Shown: positions 1 to 11,790, counted from the stretch's first letter. The stretch is DNA of 64,000 bases from Cheilinus undulatus (GCF_018320785.1 NC_054885.1:3236921-3300920), one strand, 5' to 3'. Program-made: numbers and translations. The notes: a model not told the origin generated them from the letters alone.

Positions 1-30
1 TCTTCCTCAGAAGAGTCATGTGACTTTGCT
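1..30 (-). repeat. Edge fragment resembling the 570-650 hammerhead-like repeat
   Basis: Read on the minus strand, this piece runs through a GTCACATGAC palindrome into CTGAGGAAGA and is then cut by the window edge. The same order (GTCATGTGAC, then TGAGGAAGACTGC) occurs on the plus strand at 583-618, so the two pieces are inverted copies. CTGAGGA fits the hammerhead core CUGANGA. Too short to classify alone. Confidence 0.4.
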
Positions 31-86
31 TATCAGCTGATCTTCTGCAGGTTTGGTCACCCTGTCTTGATTGACACGCCCCCTGC

Positions 87-467
87 TAGGGCTTAATCAC
101 AAATGAAGCGAAATATGGCCTGCTGCAATTTTAAAATCGCAGAAGGGGGCAATATTTCTTTAACCAGTTTACACCTCTTTTTTTGCAGCAGAGATGTTGT
201 GCATTACATATTGTGCAATCATTCAAGTGACTTTTTTTAGAATAGTCTGCAAAACAGTCCTACTTCCTTCATTTTTGTACATTTTTCTTATTGAATATGA
301 GAATGATAACCACTCCCTTCAATGCAAAAATTCATATCCAATTTGCAATACAAGTCAAGATCAGCACAATAAGTTATCTGTTGGAAATACATAAGATGAG
401 GAACTTCGCAATCGCAATATGGGGAAAAAATCACAATTAGATTATTTTCACAGATCGTTCAGCCCTA
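87..467 (+). mobile_element. hAT-like MITE, TAGGGCTG family, copy 1
   Basis: A 381-bp element that begins TAGGGCTT and ends CAGCCCTA. It is flanked by a perfect 8-bp direct repeat CCCCCTGC (79-86 and 468-475). An 8-bp target duplication with short inverted ends is the hAT superfamily signature. The interior is AT-rich and non-coding; the 66-codon frame inside it (194-394) is not a gene. Other copies lie at 4640, 34883, 54495 and 57902. Confidence 0.85.
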
Positions 468-569
468 CCCCCTGCTGTCTGACGGCTTCTTGAGGACGGC
501 GTCCCAGTTTCCCTGATCCATCGGTGGTATTTGTTGCTCTCTGAACAAAGTCCATGATGTGATTTTCCT

Positions 570-650
570 GATTCAACACGTCACTGCAATGTCATGTGAC
601 TCTTTTGAGGAAGACTGCAGGAAATCAGCAGTCGAAACGTGGATGCAACA
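570..650 (+). repeat. Hammerhead-like core, possible Penelope-like element fragment
   Basis: TTGAGGA (605-611) is followed by a perfect 6-bp stem GACTGC/GCAGTC (613-618 with 628-633) and then GAAAC (634-638). This is the order of a hammerhead ribozyme core (CUGANGA, helix II, GAAA), with U in place of the first C. Penelope-like retroelements are known to carry such motifs. I could not define helices I and III, so activity is unproven. Confidence 0.4.
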
Positions 651-2316
651 CAAAACTATAACTTATTTATCCAATTCTGATCAAATGCACCGCTATACTA
701 CAGCTACATCCAAGCTAATCCCTATACTGGGTGTCATTGTTTACAACTAAACCTTGTCAGTAGCTCCGCCCCGTTCTCCTCTAATGATGCTGATTGGTCC
801 GGTCCATTCTCAGCTGTTTTAGATTGGAGCTTTGCAACATGGATCAGCCTGATAACAGACATGGAATCTGGACAATCCATCTGCTTTGCAAGGCTAGCAT
901 GGCGTCTGAATCCAGGCATATTGTGTTAGAGTTAACCTCGCAAAGCCAGTGGATTGGTCAGATTTCATGTCTGTCATCTGATCACGAAACCTATTTGCTG
1001 CATCATAAAATAGATTCTAAATATTCTAAATAAATATCTAAGGCTTTCTGGAGGATAATAATGGTGTTCAGTTTAGTCTATTTGCCTTCCTGGTAAAATC
1101 TCTTGTGGCTATTACTCACTATTACCAAGGATCTTATACAAATCACCTTAACAATGCTGAAATATCCCTTTAATTGGGGAGTTACTGGAGCTAGGGTTGA
1201 CATGATGCTCTTATTTTGGCTTTCCCTATTACAACAGGTAAAATCAATCAATTTAGATCCATTTTTGATGCCAAAGTAACAAAATTAGAAGCTCTAATCC
1301 CAATCAGTCAGAGATTTTATCATCCAAAGAGTTAAATTTCACTACTTTAATCCGTAGTATTTTACTGATTAAAGCCATCAGTCTATCCATACTGTCCCCC
1401 CGCCCTCACTGACCTCCTCCTCCTCATCCTGAACCTCCCTCCGTCCTTCCTGCTCTCCTCTTAAATGGGTCGCGTGGTTCATCTGTTCCCACGGTGACAG
1501 CCAGCAGAACAGATGGAGGCGGCTCTCATCCTCTTATTGTTCCCCTCCCGTTGGACCTCAGCTCGCAGAAAACACACACCAGGAATCACCAAACCAGCGA
1601 GGAGCGCCCCATCCTCCTCCTCCGTAACACCGACACGGGGCAGAGAGGGGGGGGGGGGCAAAGGAGGCCGGCCGGAGACGGTCCGGGAGAGATGTGGGTC
1701 ATGTGTGCTCAGAGGGGATAAGACATCCATACAGGAAACACAAAAGGTCCTATAGGAAGCTTCAGACGGCTTAGAGAGGAAACACAAAGGGCACTTTCTC
1801 CATCAGGGAGAGGAGAGTTCATAAACAAGTCAGTACGGAGACATTTAGGGACAAAAAGGACAGGAATCTCTGCCTCTACTGCCAAGATTTAACAGATTTA
1901 TTCTCAAAGTAAAGGTGTCTGCTTTTATATAAAAAGGAATGATATATTTAAGAGATATTAAATGTGATAATGTGAGGGAAAACAATGCAAAGTTAAACAA
2001 AATATATAAAACGACAGTATTTAGATATAAATATCCTCCTGTTGTGCAGATATAGTCAATGAGGATGCATGCAAACACAACAAAAAGCTTCTGAAAGGAT
2101 GCACAAGTGAGCCATTAAGAATAAAAGGATTTCCACATTACAGGAACATGAAGTAGATTATTTTCCTCATGGTGTCTCATATTTTTACTGCAGTGTAAAA
2201 ACGATGGCACAGACGACACTGCTGCCACATTTTAACTCCTCTTTATGGTCGAGTCTTCCCCATGCAACACATGCAAAATAAAAATAAATGCACCAATGGA
2301 TGCTGTTCATTTAAGG
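651..2316. other. Stretch without a recognised gene
   Basis: Nothing I can assign. A moderately GC-rich, CT-rich part (about 1385-1790) has overlapping open frames on both strands, including 102 codons on minus. Their composition is proline/serine low complexity, they have no recognisable domain, and they overlap one another, so I do not call them. The rest is AT-rich. Confidence 0.5.
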
Positions 2317-3010
2317 CAGGGGTGTCAGACTCAATCCCAGCGGGGGCCAGAATCTGGATTGAGTTCTAACCTGAGGGCTGACCAGGGTCAACATTTAACC
2401 AAACACTGTCAACCTCTTTTTCACCACTGATGAATTATGGGAAGTAAAAAAAAAACAACTGAGCGTTGACGATAAAGGATTTTTGGATTTTAAAAAGTCA
2501 AAATGATAAGTTTATAAGATCAAAATCTGAAGTAAAAAGGCAAACTTATTAGTTCAAAAGGTCAAAACACAAAATTATAAGAAAAATAGAGTAGAAAAAA
2601 TAATATACAAGGCAGAAATATGAGACTGAAAGTCAAAATCATGAATCTAAAAGAACAAAATATGAGACAAAATTCACAACTGTGTATTTACAAGGTGAAA
2701 TATGAGAATATGAATTAAAAATTTGTGAGTTTTAAAGGTGAAATATGAGATAAAATAAAAAATCATGAGTTTTGTAAGTGCAAAATGTGAGGTATAATTT
2801 AAAATCATTACTTTCAAGGCTAAATATGGTATGAAATTAAGAATCATGAGTTCAAAAGGACAAAATATGAGGGAAAGAAATCAATATCATGTCTTAAACG
2901 GTCACAATATGAGAAAAAAGGCTGAAATTATTCATTGCAAAGGCCAAAATATGAAATAAAAATGTTGTTATTTAAAGGGCAGGAAAAAGTCATGGAAAAA
3001 TAGTTTATGT
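2317..3010 (+). repeat. hAT-type element end followed by degenerate tandem array
   Basis: It starts with CAGGGGTGTCAGACTC, a typical hAT (Charlie-type) end. From about 2440 it becomes a degenerate array of roughly 40-60 bp units built from phrases such as CAAAATATGAG and AATCATGAGTTT. The array resembles, in reverse orientation, the stretch at 22890-23215. A matching right-hand end (GAGTTTGACACCCCTG) sits at 5926-5941, but the flanks do not form a clear target duplication, so I do not join them. Confidence 0.5.
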
Positions 3011-4224
3011 TAAGATAACAGCTGCAAGAAATCTTCTGTTTGAATAAATAATGACGGCTTGAAATTCCTGCAATAATTTCCCATCCTTTCTTTCAGTAAA
3101 AATCAACATCAGATATCAGCAAAAATGTATTTATCTTTATTTAAACTCATTTACAATGACATCGAGCATATAAAGACAGAAAATGCATGATATAAAACAT
3201 ATTCTAAAGATATAAAGTACAGTAACATATAACAAAATACATAATAATACCCAGAAATGGCACATCAAAGTCAGTTAAAACAGGTGCAATCAGAGGACAA
3301 GAAATTCAGAATCAGTGATGGATGGAGCAAAGAAGCTAAAGGCAGATCTGCTGAGCTCAGCATGAACTCTCAGAACCTGGAGCCAAAAATCCAGCGTATG
3401 TATCTGTAGTTTATAGAAGATCTCTGATCAGTACTGTTAAGAATTTAGTTCATGTAGTGACAGGCGCTAATTCACCAGGGTTTATTAAAATGTGTCCCTC
3501 AGCTTCCTCACACAGAAAGAAACAGCTGTGAAATAATTATTGCCAATAACAGGAAGCTCTGAGGCTCAGTAGCATTAGTGCTGCTGTGAGTCTGCAGAAA
3601 GCCAGTGTGCTGCACATGATCGCCCTCTGCTGGTCAGATGCAGACATTACAGTCCACATAAAATCAGGTTTGCTGATCTGTCATTTTAGTGGAGGGTGAG
3701 TTTGTGTTGATATTTCTCAGGGTTCTCGAGGATCCTTGAGAAGTCTCATAAAATCTCAGTTTGTAATGTTTGAAATGTAAGGCCTTAAAAAGTTTAATTT
3801 CTGCCAGTGAGAGGGCTTGAATTAAAGACTTTTTCGTGTTTTCTTACATGATTCTGATCAATTTTCTATTCACAAAAAGCTTTATTAGCATGAAAATGAG
3901 AACTTTCATTGCCAAAGCAAATCACAATAAAAACATTCAGAGATTGAAATTCACAAAATCAAAGATTTCTCTGTTGGGAGGAGACTGAACGGTCTCTGAC
4001 AGGCTCTGATGTATTCAGCAGCATCTGTGCAGACGACTCTTTCTTCTCCTGATCGGTCTTTTTTTTGCCTCCATGGTCGTCTAAGTAACAGCTGACATCA
4101 GTTACTGCAAACAGGCCTGTATATATGCATGCATGTAGATAGAGTAGAGGCATAATGTGCCAGAAATCATCAAATCTGGGCGTTTAAAGCCAACACTATG
4201 GGACATTTTATAAACTGTGTTTGA
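3011..4224. other. Gene-free stretch
   Basis: AT-rich unique-looking DNA with no splice-bounded open frame that I recognise. A plain intergenic or intronic spacer. Confidence 0.4.
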
Positions 4225-4460
4225 AATAAAAATAGATATATAACTAAGTAAATAAAATATAGATAGAATAATAATATAAAATGAATAAGTAAATAATATA
4301 AAATAAAAATAAAATATAAGATAAGATAAAAATGAATAATAAAAAATAAAATAATATAAAATAATTAATCATAATAATAATATTAAAAAAAATAAAAATG
4401 TATTATTATTTATAATAATAATAATATAAAATAAATAATATAAAAATAGAAGAAATAAAT
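4225..4460. repeat. A/T-only simple repeat (AATA/TAATA type)
   Basis: About 235 bp consisting almost entirely of A and T, with repeated AAATAATATAAAATAAATAA phrases. It is a simple-sequence tract with no coding potential. Confidence 0.85.
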
Positions 4461-4639
4461 AAAAATATCCTGCCCTGGTCTGGTGACTCAGAAATCTTAT
4501 ATTTTTCATTTTTGACTGTTTGCCGTGCAAAAAGTCTTAAATTAGATTTTTTTTTAAGTTCATAGGAGCCCTGATTTCTGTTTGCTGTTGTAGAAAAATG
4601 ATTAAAACATGCAGATTCAAAGTCAGCAATCACATTTAT

Positions 4640-5065
4640 TAGGGCTGGGAAATTCATCGAAAATCTGATTAAATTGCAATTTTCAAATTGCAGAAGGTGC
4701 AATATTTCTTTGACCTGAAATGTGTGTCAAAATACCAGTTTTATACTTTTTTTTGGAGCAGAGATGTTTGCATGACATATGCAATAATTCAAGTAAAAAA
4801 ATTTGAAATAGTCTACAAAAAATCCTACCTTCTTACTGTATTACATTTTTCTTATTTTATATGACAAAAATGACAAAAACCCTGCAACGCAACAATTCAC
4901 ATCCAAATTGCAATACGAGTCAAAATCATTAGGATTCAATGTTTTTAAAAACATTTTCAGCCGTTGTTTAGGAATGAAGGAAAGCTGAGGAATAATCGTG
5001 TATCAAATCGCAATATTGGGGGAAAAAAATCGCACTTTGATAATTTTCCAAAATCATTGGCCCTG
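4640..5065 (+). mobile_element. hAT-like MITE, TAGGGCTG family, copy 2
   Basis: Starts TAGGGCTGGGAAATTC and ends ATTGGCCCTG. The flanks ACATTTAT (4632-4639) and ATATTTAT (5066-5073) match at 7 of 8 bases. Interior phrases (GCAATATTTCTTTGACCTGAAA, AGCAGAGATGTT) are shared with the other copies, so this is a diverged member. Confidence 0.75.
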
Positions 5066-5252
5066 ATATTTATTACATATAATTTTATATAATAAAATAA
5101 CTGAAATGTTTGAACAATATAAAAACCATCATCCATAGGAATAGAAATATTTTTTATCATTGATGTTCTTGTGTTTCAAATACCCGGGCCAGACGTGGCC
5201 ATCGAACAGGCCGGGTGGATCTGGCACCGTGTAGTTCCTAGAGCATTCAAAT

Positions 5253-5702
5253 TCAAATCAAAATTTGGCCTAGTGCAGTTTTAAACTGCAGACAGTAAAA
5301 CAGTTCTGTAACCTGTTAAAATACCAGTTTCATACTTTTTTTTTTTTTTCTTGCAGCAGAGATGTTATCCTTTACACATTCTGCAAAAATTCATGTTTTT
5401 GTAGAACAATTTCAAAAAATCCTACTTTTCTCAATTTTGTCTGTTTTTCTTTATCAAGCGAGAGCAACTTTTTTATGCTGTAATGGATTTCAAATTTGCA
5501 ACATAAGCCAAAATAATCACAGTCAGATGTTTTTCAAAACCCTTCATCCCAACGTTAATGTATCTAATACTGTGTCTGTAATATTAAATGTTTTTTGCAT
5601 ATGTTTGTTGAATAATACACAAGATAAGGAACCTAAAAATAATTGCAAACAATCACAATGCTTGAAAAAAAAAATCACAATTAGTTTATTTTTGCAAATC
5701 TA
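5253..5702 (+). repeat. Degraded TAGGGCTG-family MITE without clear ends
   Basis: Shares the internal order of the family (CTGCAG...AACCTG, TTTGCAGCAGAGATGTT, then TCACAATTAG near the right end), but the terminal TAGGGCTG and CAGCCCTA are not recognisable. The 113-codon open frame across it (5362-5703) arises from AT-rich repeat sequence and is not a gene. Confidence 0.6.
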
Positions 5703-5797
5703 GGATGTTTGCAGCTTTTTATATTTAAAACCATCTTTACAGAGATTATGACATCAGGAGCTCACAAATCGGTGCTTTCAAACACAGTCTCCTAGAG

Positions 5798-5941
5798 GTG
5801 TGCTCTAATGGTGAGATTTCAAAACAAAAGGCTGCTCTAATCGCGATTGACTTTCACAATCCTGGTCTAAACAGTCTGGCCCTCAGGACTTCTCATTGGA
5901 GCAAATCTGGCCCCAGACTCAATATGAGTTTGACACCCCTG
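5798..5941 (-). repeat. hAT-type element end (GTGTCAAACTC type)
   Basis: On the minus strand it begins CAGGGGTGTCAAACTC, matching the end at 2317, and continues into a phrase built on TGGGGCCAGATT that is typical of such ends. The other end is unassigned. Confidence 0.5.
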
Positions 5942-6009
5942 AAATATGATAAACAGATATTTTTTCAAAGCTGTCAGGCACTTGTTAAATCTCAAAGTGT
6001 GTCGGTTTG

Positions 6010-6145
6010 ATGTAGAATGCTTTATTGCTTGTGTTTGTTGGAAAATACATGAGATGAGGAACTTCAGGAATAATCACATTTCAAATTGCTATATTGGGTA
6101 AAGAAATCTCAATTCAATTATTTTCCCAAATGGCTCAGCCCTGGC
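6010..6145 (+). repeat. Right-end fragment of a TAGGGCTG-family MITE
   Basis: Contains TTTATTGCTTGTGTTTGTTG, a GAATAATCACATTTC phrase and a closing GGCTCAGCCCTGG, in the same order as the right third of the full copies. No left end is present. Confidence 0.5.
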
Positions 6146-7183
6146 GTAGGGTGGTGTAAATGTACTCCGAAACCGCTCAGCCCCTCTGTGTGTGTGTTAA
6201 ACGCCGCTCTGCTCTCTGCGTGTGTAAATTCTCTGGTTCTGTCACGTCCATGTCTGGTGCTGCTTTGGTTCTGGTGCTGTTTTCTGTCTCTGGGATCGAG
6301 CGTTTGCTTCTTTTTTTTATTTATTTGGCCTTCTACTCATCCACTAACCTGCATGCTGCCCGCTAACACCTCAGCTAACGGTGAGTGCTCCGACATTTAA
6401 CACGCTAACGTGCATTTAGAGGCTCCTTTACTGCAGAAAACATGTTATTGTTTTATACTTCAGCATTAGAAGTCTGTGGTGGTGGTTTTCAGTTTCAGTT
6501 CTGCAGTGATGCTGCAGCTGAACCTGGAAGGCTGGTGTAAAAAAATCTGGCATTTTATTTCCAGTCCTAGCCGGTTCTCCTGTAGCCAATCAGATCGTCT
6601 TATGGGCGGGACTGTGGAGAGTGAAAACAGAGCTGCAGAGCCCTGTAGTGAAGCAAAACCTGCACAGTTTTCAATGCATTTTATTGCTGATTGATGAAAT
6701 TTAATGCAGATCTGGACACTAGGCCAAATGCAGAATACCAGCCCTGATAATTGGCCATCCTGACATGTGGTTGACTCTTAATTCAGGCCACCCCTGAGTA
6801 CGTCACTGCTACAGACGGGCCACATCAGTCAGAAACATCTGGACACCTACTGGGTTACTTTCATGGGTTTCTGGATTATTGCTGGTGCAGCATAGACTTC
6901 AAGATGATGGAACCTGAAGAGCTAAATTCATTTCCAGGTTTCAGGGTCATTCCTGCAGCTCTCTTTGTCTGATTAAAGACATTAACTTTGAAGAATAAAC
7001 TCAAAAGCATAATTTTACTCAGAGATCCACAGTCAACTGCATTAAAAAGAGCAGTTATAATGGATTCAATAGCATAGTCTGAATATCTAAAATGATTTAA
7101 AATGAGTCCTAGTCTAGTCTTTGGTTTTAAAAGTCTGTGTTTAACTCTCCATTACTGAATCTCCGTCTCATGTCTCTCCACAG
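6146..7183. other. Spacer or intron before candidate terminal exon
   Basis: Slightly richer in GC than the flanks. It has good splice-like signals, such as AACG followed by GTGAGT near 6380, but no open frame I can join to the exon candidate at 7184. It may be intronic sequence of the unnamed plus-strand gene. Confidence 0.3.
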
Positions 7184-7701
7184 AGCGGCCGAATGATCTC
7201 CATATCTTTTTTTCTTCCAGCTGATCAGCGATGGCGACGACGAGCGATGGAATACGACTCGGCTGCGTCTCGACTCTGCCGCCTGAAGGATTTCAAACTC
7301 CTTCGTTTGGCGTCAGGGCTGCTTGTGAATAGCAAACGTCTTTACACCAAAGTGCCTTGAAAAAAAAATTCTGCGTTTTTACCCGTCTGAGTTTGTGTTG
7401 AAGAGTTTTAAAGGCGAAGGAGTGTGGGAGTGTGAAGTTCTAACGTAGAGGCAGAGAGAAAACAGTGTGACATGTTTGTTTCCAGCTATTTAACTGTGAT
7501 CTAATAAAGTTTAGTCTGACTCTAGTTATCGTGAAGAAACCCTAACTTTAGACTGACTCCTCACGGCCGTTCTCTCCTGAACCGCTGTCAGGGAAAGTCG
7601 ACAGAAGCAGCAGAAGCTCTTCAGGCTTCACTTCTTGGTTGTTTATTTGAAGTTTTCAATTCGTTTCTGTTTGCTTGAAATGTTTAAAATAATGCAATAA
7701 A
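7184..7701 (+). other. Candidate 3'-terminal exon and 3' UTR, gene unknown
   Basis: Two acceptor-like sites (TCTCCACAG ending at 7183 and TTTCTTCCAG ending at 7220) precede a GC-richer stretch. In one phase it reads through arginine-rich DQRWRRRAMEYDSAASRL to a stop just before position 7361. In another it ends earlier, as DGDDERWNTTRLRLDSAA plus stop. AATAAA signals at 7503 and 7696 are followed by a GT-rich tract, as in real poly(A) sites. I do not recognise the protein. Seen: acceptor, stop and poly(A) signals. Inferred: a plus-strand gene whose earlier exons lie to the left or were not found. Confidence 0.35.
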
Positions 7702-7855
7702 TGTGTGAAACTGTCCACTGGCTGTTTGTTGTGTTTGTTTAATCAGAGTGTGTTGATTAGAGCTGCATCATTTTTGTGTCTGTGTCTCCTTACAGTCAGG
7801 CAGCGAAGGGGAAGTTTCACTGTCCCAATACGAAAGGCCTACAGCTCCTATGAAA

Positions 7856-8340
7856 CAGTGGTTCTCAACCTTGGGGTCAGGACCCCTTTGGGGGTCGCGA
7901 GACACTGAGAGGGGGTCACCAGATGCCTTAAAAAAACTAAGAATATTTTTTTAATTACACTGTTGCCACTTTACACAAATTTGACCCAATTTCAATCCTT
8001 TTTTATCACTTTTTAACACCAATTTAGCCAACTTTAACACATTTTTGCCACTTAAAACCCATTTTTGTCCATTTTAATTTTTTTTCCTCCCTGTTTTTGC
8101 CACTTTTAAACCAATTCTTGCCACTTTCTGCCTCTTGTTGCCTCTATCAACCACTTTTTACACCCCCTTTTGCCCATTTTAACCACAGTTAACCCATTTT
8201 TTGCCAGTTTATATTAATTTTTCATCCCAGTCCACCTGATTTCCACCAATTTTTTTGCACTTGAAAGCCATTTCAGCCACTTTTTAATCCCCTTGCACCA
8301 CTTTTTGTGCCCATTTTGCCACTTTTATCCATACTGAATA
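7856..8340 (+). mobile_element. Truncated CAGTGGTTCTC hAT-like element with internal array
   Basis: Starts CAGTGGTTCTCAACC and continues with the GGGGTCAGGACCCC hairpin-like phrase. It then runs into a degenerate ~20-bp array (TTTTTGCCACTTTTAACCCA type) and loses similarity near 8340. It is closely similar to the full element at 9941. Confidence 0.7.
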
Positions 8341-9188
8341 CTGGTGAACCAGTGGCTTGTCCTTCCAGACACAGGTGTCTTTATACTACAATCACTGAGA
8401 CACGTTGACTGCACTCAGGTGATCCTCATTCCACTAACTGTGAGACCGCTAGCACCAGGTCAGCCACTTTAGAAGGGCACTCATTTTTAATAAATTGAAA
8501 TTACTCTATAGAAATCTGTTTTTACTCTAGCCAAATTAAATAGGCCATGATTAATTTATAGAATTAATAAAAAGGCACAGTGTATGGATCTTAATTGACT
8601 CACATTAATGCAGTATTATTCACATTTTTATATTATTTATCCATATTTTTTATCAGTTGAATGAAGGGCCATTCATAGTTGGACGACCTTCTGGCATTTG
8701 CCTAAATTCCAGATGACCATCCTGTCACTGGCGGCCATCTCTGACCCCACTAAAGAGAGTCCAAATAGACTGAAAAGGCTGCGTGGTTCTTCTTTTCTCC
8801 TCATCATGACCCAATAAGAATATTTTTCAGTTACTGTTTGGAGAACTTGTTGTCCTTTCAAAAGTCCTCTGCATAACTTTGAACAGTCTTCAGATTAAAG
8901 GGATTAATGGGGTACGTTTGAGCCAACATTGTTTGGTAGCCCAATCTTTGCCAAAAACTCCTAAATTCCACGGAGAAACTGAACCCATCTGTTACACTGT
9001 GTAGCCTAGGAGTCCTTCTTAAAGGAGCAATGCTCACTAAAATCACTGGAGGCTACGTACCACATACGGCCCAACTTTAAAAATACTGAAACACATCCTG
9101 TCACATGGAGGTAAACACTCCGTTATCACGCTGCTGAGCAGCACGCCTGTCATACAAGCGTCTACATGTCTGTCTGTTTACTTCCCAG
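8341..9188. other. Gene-free stretch
   Basis: No recognisable exon or repeat boundary. If the exon at 9189 is real, this would be the intron preceding it. Confidence 0.3.
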
Positions 9189-9421
9189 GGTGCAACAGGA
9201 GCAGCTGGCGGCCATCTTTCAGCTTCTGAGGGAGAACCAGGAGGCGCTGGGGGAGGTGACGGAGGGAGACATGGAGGAGCAGATGAAGCTGTACTCGCTC
9301 TGAGACGCCTGGATGTAAAGATAGAGACTGTAGTAGGGCTGGGCAACACGTCCAGTTTTTAAGAGTCTGTGTTCAAACCAGATATCATTTATACTGACAG
9401 GATTCATGTTGATTTAATAAA
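9189..9421 (+). other. Candidate 3'-terminal coding exon, gene unknown
   Basis: A strong acceptor (TCTGTTTACTTCCCAG ending at 9188) opens a 37-codon frame (from 9190, preceded by one phase base) that ends in TGA at 9301-9303. AATAAA follows at 9416. The peptide is hydrophilic and helical: QQEQLAAIFQLLRENQEAL, then an acidic stretch ending in KLYSL. This looks like the coiled-coil C-terminus of a real protein, but I cannot name the family. It may be an alternative last exon of the same gene as 7184-7701. The minus-strand open frames over this interval are its shadows. Confidence 0.45.
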
Positions 9422-9932
9422 AGCATAGCTGTCAGGCCTAATACTCAGGAAGAAGCTTGTTTACAGTAACTATAATCTTATTTATTTATTTATTTAGGAG
9501 TATTTATTATACCCATCTGACACCATGACCACAAAAACAGAAGTCCTAGACACCCAGCTGGACATTACAGCTAAACTCTTTTACGCTGTCTGCACAAATA
9601 CAAGAGTACGATTATTCTCTGACATCAGCGGTGAGTTCAGTCACCCAGGCTCCCAAAGCATGCTGGGAAGCATTTCACTCCATTTCTGGTCTAGCTTTGC
9701 ATTCCCATCACAGTAGCACCGCTCTGCTCCTCCTCACTGGAAATAGGCGCCACGTCTGTTTCCAACGCCATCACCCCACCTGATGTTTAATGAAGGAGAA
9801 AAGCTGTTAAAAGTGCCCTTCCTGATTTTACATTCAGATGTTCCCAGAATGCTTTGTGAGGCGCTCACTCTTTTGTTATTGTTTTGATTGATTGCCCCCT
9901 GGTGGCAGAATTTATATTCTAGGGTCAGGACC
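9422..9932. other. Gene-free stretch
   Basis: Spacer. An open frame starting at 9525 reaches a good donor-like GCG/GTGAGT near 9630, but it has no recognisable protein and no partner exon, so it is not called. Confidence 0.35.
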
Positions 9933-9940
9933 CTCTAGCG

Positions 9941-10875
9941 CAGTGGTTCTCAACCTTAAGGTCAGGACCCCCTTGGGGGTCGCAGGACACTGAGAGGAGG
10001 TCACCAGATGCCTTAAAAAAAAAACTAAGAATATTTTTTTAATTACACTGTTGCCACTTTACACGAATTTGACCCAATTTCAATCCTTTTTTTTATCACT
10101 TAACACCAATTTAGCCAATTTTAACACATTTTTTGCCACTTAAAACCTATTTTTGTCCATTTTAATTTTTTTCCTCCCTGTTTTTGCCACTTTTAAACCA
10201 ATTCTTGCCACTTTCTGCCTCGTGTTGCCTCTATCAACTACTTTTTACACTCCTTTTTGCCCATTTTAACAACAGTTAACCAATTTTTGTCATTATATAT
10301 CAATTTTTCACCCCAGCCCACCTAATTTCCAATTTCTTTGCACTTGAAAGCCATTTCAGCCACTTTTTAATCCCCTTTTACCACTTTTTGTGTCGATTTT
10401 GCCACTTTTATCCAATTTTTGCCACTTTTAGCCCATATATGTTCTTTAAAAATCTAATTTCATCACCTTTTCCAGCATTTTTTGCCCTTACTAAACAATT
10501 TTAGCAATTTTTAACCCATTTTAATGACGTTTTTAAACACGTTATTTTCATTTAAAAAAGGCTATTTACTGCACAAATGAATAAATAAAGATATTTGTTT
10601 CTTTGATAAGAGTGGTTATTATTCAGGTCAAATTTAAAATATGGTTTTCACAGCTTAACTTTACAGTGGACCGTGGTTTTGCTGACCTCCATGGGCCCCC
10701 AGTTCAGCTGGATCCCAGAAGCCTCCCCCTTTATCCCCCCTTATGAACGGCCTTGTCTGCACATGACTGTTCCAAATTGTGCATGGCTGTTCAACCACCT
10801 TCAGGTACAGCAGGGTCCCCGGTCTCTGGCACCTTTATTTTGGGGATCATGGTCCGAAAAGTTTGAGAACCCCTG
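9941..10875 (+). mobile_element. Non-autonomous hAT (Charlie-type) element with internal array
   Basis: Full-length: CAGTGGTTCTCAACC at the left and GAGAACCCCTG at the right. It is flanked by a perfect 8-bp duplication CTCTAGCG (9933-9940 and 10876-10883) with TA at the centre, as in Charlie-type hATs. The inner 450 bp or so is a degenerate ~20-bp array of TTGCCACTTTTAACCCA units. No transposase is present. Confidence 0.85.
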
Positions 10876-11654
10876 CTCTAGCGCCCCCCTTATGGAGAAA
10901 CTGCGACCTACATTTATTCTATTTTCCAATCAGAGCCAAATGTTTTACATGAAAGTTGGGCTACATGAGACGAAAGAGGCAAAAAAACAAACAGATGTAG
11001 AGATGTCCTTCAAAATAAAAGCATTAGACGGTTTGTAGCAGTTTGTCTGCAATGCTTGAGAACAATTATGAAAAATAATCCAGTAACAGGGTTGTAGGAC
11101 TTCTATTTTTTTTGCTGTGGTTTCAAACTGGTTTTGTTAATGTTTAATTTTTACTAGAATCATATCAAAGTTTATCATTCTGCTGCTGTGGCATGGCCAT
11201 TCACTAATGGTCCACATGGCCCAGCCCTGGTCTGTATGATGTTTTAACTTAAATGTTTTATCTTTTTCTTTTTTTAACTGCTATATTTAACAAAAATTCT
11301 CTGACCATCGCTGCAAACTGAGATTCTGAATGTCACTGATGCTCTAAATCACAGTATTGTTATTTAAATATGACAGAAGCAAACACAAGGGGTCAAATCC
11401 TCTCTGAGTATTAATACGTGCATTATTGGGTTTCTATTTCTGAATTAAACTTTGCAGCTAAATTAAACAGCGCTTCAATAAAGTGAAAAACAACCTTAAT
11501 ATTTAAAAAAAATGTTTAATGTTGGATTTTGTTCAGAATATGATGAACTGTACATACATTTTACTCTGTGAACTGTGAAATGTAAAGTTTTTTAAATGTT
11601 TTTTTAAAGCTATCCATGTAATAAATACTGTAAACACTGATCAGTGAAGGACTT

Positions 11655-11790
11655 TTTTATAAATGTGTTTTTATGCCCTTAATCAGATAGGACAGTGGGT
11701 AATACAGGGAACCAGGGAGAGAAAGAGGGGAATGACATGGTGGGAGAGGAGCCACAGGCTGCATTTGGAACCAGACCACCCTCTTCATCA
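11655..11790 (-). repeat. tRNA-derived SINE fragment
   Basis: Shares the GGACAGTGG...GGGAGAG...GGAGCCACAGGC...TTGGAACC order with the clearer copies at 36715 and 37284. On the minus strand this is the body of a fish tRNA-type SINE. The tRNA-like head is eroded. Confidence 0.55.

Noticed and set aside
1479-1787. 102-codon minus-strand frame in a GC-rich patch
   Set aside because: Low-complexity composition, competing frames on the other strand, no acceptor/donor pair or family match.
5362-5703. 113-codon plus-strand open frame
   Set aside because: Lies within a degraded TAGGGCTG-family MITE, AT-rich, no known domain or splice context.
2317-5941. One 3.6-kb hAT element bounded by GGGGTGTCA-type ends at 2317 and 5941
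   Set aside because: The flanking 8-mers (ATTTAAGG and AAATATGA) do not match and other complete elements lie between, so the two ends are more likely separate relics.
9525-9716. 63-codon frame reaching a donor-like GTGAGT
   Set aside because: No partner exon, no recognisable protein, and the region beyond is an hAT element.
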